From positions 1 through 7,723 of the forward strand of contig VFKI01000083.1 of NCBI GenBank assembly GCA_009885665.1: 7,723 nucleotides of DNA, in the 5' to 3' direction. Under the pieces are notes generated by a model. It was not told the DNA's origin, ran no database searches, and was given only the letters and a program-made list of their open reading frames with translations. Below are positions 6,591-7,723 of the stretch, in pieces. This DNA comes from Gammaproteobacteria bacterium (GTDB lineage: Bacteria; Pseudomonadota; Gammaproteobacteria; DSM-16500). Position 1 is the first letter of the stretch. Each line of letters starts with the position of its first letter. Position numbers and translations under genes: made by a program.

Positions 6591-7723
6591 ATGGCCAGCA
6601 CGTTCAATAAAAAACTCCGTGAACAACGTTATGATGCTTTCCGCCATATTCTTGAACCCCGCTTACTCTATGATGCCAGCCTATGTGCACCGCACGATGC
6701 GCCTTCACATGAGGATGCATGCCATGGTGCGTCCGGGCAGAATCATGGTCCTGCAGAAGGCGGCAGGGGAAGCCATGAAAAATCCAATAATCAAAATGAA
6801 TGCAAAGACAATAAAAATGATAAAGATCACAAGAAAGAGGATAAAGACCATAAAAAAGAGGATAAAGATCATAAAAAGGATGACAAAGACCACAAAAAAG
6901 ATCAAAAAGATGAAAAGTGCGCATCTGATCGTGACAACCATCATCGCAATGAAAAATGGGATGATAAGCATTGCCTGCCCGCAGCATGTGAAGCGCTGAA
7001 AGATTTCAGATGCTTTGAAAGCAAAGGTTACCATGAAGATAAAGGAGAGCATGGCCGCTGCGATACGCGACATGAAGCAAAGCATTGTGGCGATGATGCA
7101 GATCATGACAGAGATCACTCGCATCACTATAGTGATGATAAGCCAGTGAATACCGTACCGGGCTCTCAATGTGTTAATGAAGGTGACACGCTGGCATTTA
7201 ATAATCAAAATAACAATGCTATTTCAGTGAGTGATTCAGATCATGATGTAGATAAAGTCGTATTGCACGTTACGGATGGCACGTTATCTATTGATTCGGA
7301 TATTCCTGGCGTAAAAGTGTTCGGTGATCATACGGATACGATCACGCTGACACTGTGCGCTGGCGCAACTCAGGATGCGCTAAATTGCGCACTGCAAACT
7401 TTGAAGTTTAAGTCATGCAATGAAGGCTGCGTCAAGCTGACAGTGACGAGTTATGATAAAGAGGATGAAAAATGTGGCAATAACAATAATTATACGACTA
7501 GCTGTGTGGATATTCATGTCGATGAATTGCCCCCCGTCAACACGGTGCCAGGTTCGCAATGCGTGGTGGAAGGCGGCTCATTAAGTTTTAACTGTGAAAA
7601 TGGCAATCAGATTTCTGTGACGGATTCTGATTGTGATGTAAATAAAGTGAAATTATCCGTATGCTTCGGTACGTTGCATGTGAATGAAATTGAAGGCGTA
7701 ACGATTACGGGTAATTGCAGTGA
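6591..7723 (+). CDS. N-terminal part of a large LEPR-motif repeat adhesin/secreted protein (runs off right edge)
   Basis: The frame from 6591 has no stop to the window end (377 complete codons visible). The N-terminus MASTFNKKLREQRYDAFRHI has no Sec signal peptide. It leads into LEPRLLYDAS (21-30), the LEPR-type motif found near the N-terminus of very large bacterial surface or secreted repeat proteins. A hydrophilic Lys/Asp/His linker (about 72-184) follows, with four heptads at 77-104. From residue 185 there are cadherin/Ig-like repeats opening PVNTVPGSQC. The second opens at 315, so the period is 130 residues. Acidic DSDHDVD (215-221) and DSDCDVN (345-351) could bind calcium. There are 21 cysteines in 377 residues, very unusual for this class. 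Location directly after a TolC/adaptor/protease operon suggests it is the cargo. The C-terminus, where secretion signals or a membrane anchor would be, is not visible. Bacterial adhesion or biofilm function is inferred from the family. Confidence 0.85.
   Translation, partial: MASTFNKKLREQRYDAFRHILEPRLLYDASLCAPHDAPSHEDACHGASGQNHGPAEGGRGSHEKSNNQNECKDNKNDKDHKKEDKDHKKEDKDHKKDDKDHKKDQKDEKCASDRDNHHRNEKWDDKHCLPAACEALKDFRCFESKGYHEDKGEHGRCDTRHEAKHCGDDADHDRDHSHHYSDDKPVNTVPGSQCVNEGDTLAFNNQNNNAISVSDSDHDVDKVVLHVTDGTLSIDSDIPGVKVFGDHTDTITLTLCAGATQDALNCALQTLKFKSCNEGCVKLTVTSYDKEDEKCGNNNNYTTSCVDIHVDELPPVNTVPGSQCVVEGGSLSFNCENGNQISVTDSDCDVNKVKLSVCFGTLHVNEIEGVTITGNCS
6819..6902 (+). repeat. Four tandem 21-bp units encoding DKDHKK(E/D)
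   Basis: Four consecutive units encode DKDHKKE, DKDHKKE, DKDHKKD and DKDHKKD (residues 77-104), and a degenerate QKDEK follows. Synonymous differences between units (GAT/GAC, CAC/CAT, AAA/AAG) show they are not a very recent expansion. The stretch is highly charged and probably disordered, with a histidine every seven residues that could bind metal. Its minus strand mimics a Phe/Ile/Leu-rich membrane protein, which is an artefact. Confidence 0.9.
7143..7723 (+). repeat. Tandem cadherin/Ig-like protein repeats, about 390 bp per unit
   Basis: Unit 1 covers 7143-7532 (residues 185-314). Unit 2 starts at 7533 and is cut by the window end. Both open with PVNTVPGSQC and share the order E-G, hydrophobic strand, N-x-ISV(S/T)DSD, then a V-K-L-type strand and G-T-L. 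The DNA has diverged more than the protein. This pattern is typical of extended adhesin stalks, so more units are expected to the right. Confidence 0.85.

Noticed and set aside
6297..6647. Minus-strand open frame of 116 codons across the intergenic region
   Set aside because: No recognisable domain, and it covers the promoter, ribosome site and start of the LEPR-type gene.
6583..6999. Plus-strand open frame rich in Lys, Ile and Met
   Set aside because: It is an out-of-frame shadow of the same 21-bp repeats and lacks a matching ribosome site or recognisable domain.
6705..7208. Minus-strand open frame of 167 codons resembling a very hydrophobic membrane protein
   Set aside because: It is antisense to the Lys/Asp/His-rich linker of the LEPR-type gene: AAA/AAG and GAT codons read in reverse as Phe, Leu and Ile. 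The + frame has a good ribosome site, a recognised motif and repeats.

Overview
The window looks like an accessory locus from a Gram-negative bacterium, most likely a gammaproteobacterium. The evidence is a TolC-type outer-membrane lipoprotein, HlyD-type periplasmic adaptors, Sec-type signal peptides and moderate GC with A/T-rich codon choice. A Legionellales-like host is only a guess. No taxonomic marker gene is present.

Layout. Bases 1-107 carry two direct copies of a 16-bp repeat and look like the end of an insertion sequence lying mostly left of the window. A short leader follows (108-219). Then come four tightly packed + strand genes: a TolC-family outer-membrane lipoprotein (220-1836), a small periplasmic adaptor whose start is nested 71 bases inside the TolC gene (1766-2683), a protein with a possible GAF-like soluble domain followed by a membrane segment and an HlyD-type adaptor domain (2702-4114), and a polytopic M50 (site-2-type) metalloprotease fused to a C-terminal HlyD-like domain (4118-6316). 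After a 274-base intergenic region with its own promoter-like sequence, a fifth gene starts at 6591 and runs off the right edge. It encodes the N-terminus of a large surface or secreted protein with a LEPR-type N-terminal motif, a Lys/Asp/His heptad linker and approximately 130-residue cadherin/Ig-like repeats.

How the genes may work together (inference). The first four genes supply an outer-membrane channel, a periplasmic adaptor and two inner-membrane proteins with adaptor domains. These are the pieces of a trans-envelope conduit resembling type I secretion, but no ABC ATPase or RND pump is encoded here. The adjacent giant repeat protein, which shows no Sec signal peptide, is the obvious candidate cargo. 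The membrane metalloprotease could process, release or gate that cargo, or simply serve as the inner-membrane scaffold. The combination of a protease-adaptor fusion, a possibly GAF-like adaptor and an unusually cysteine-rich LEPR protein is the most interesting content of the window.
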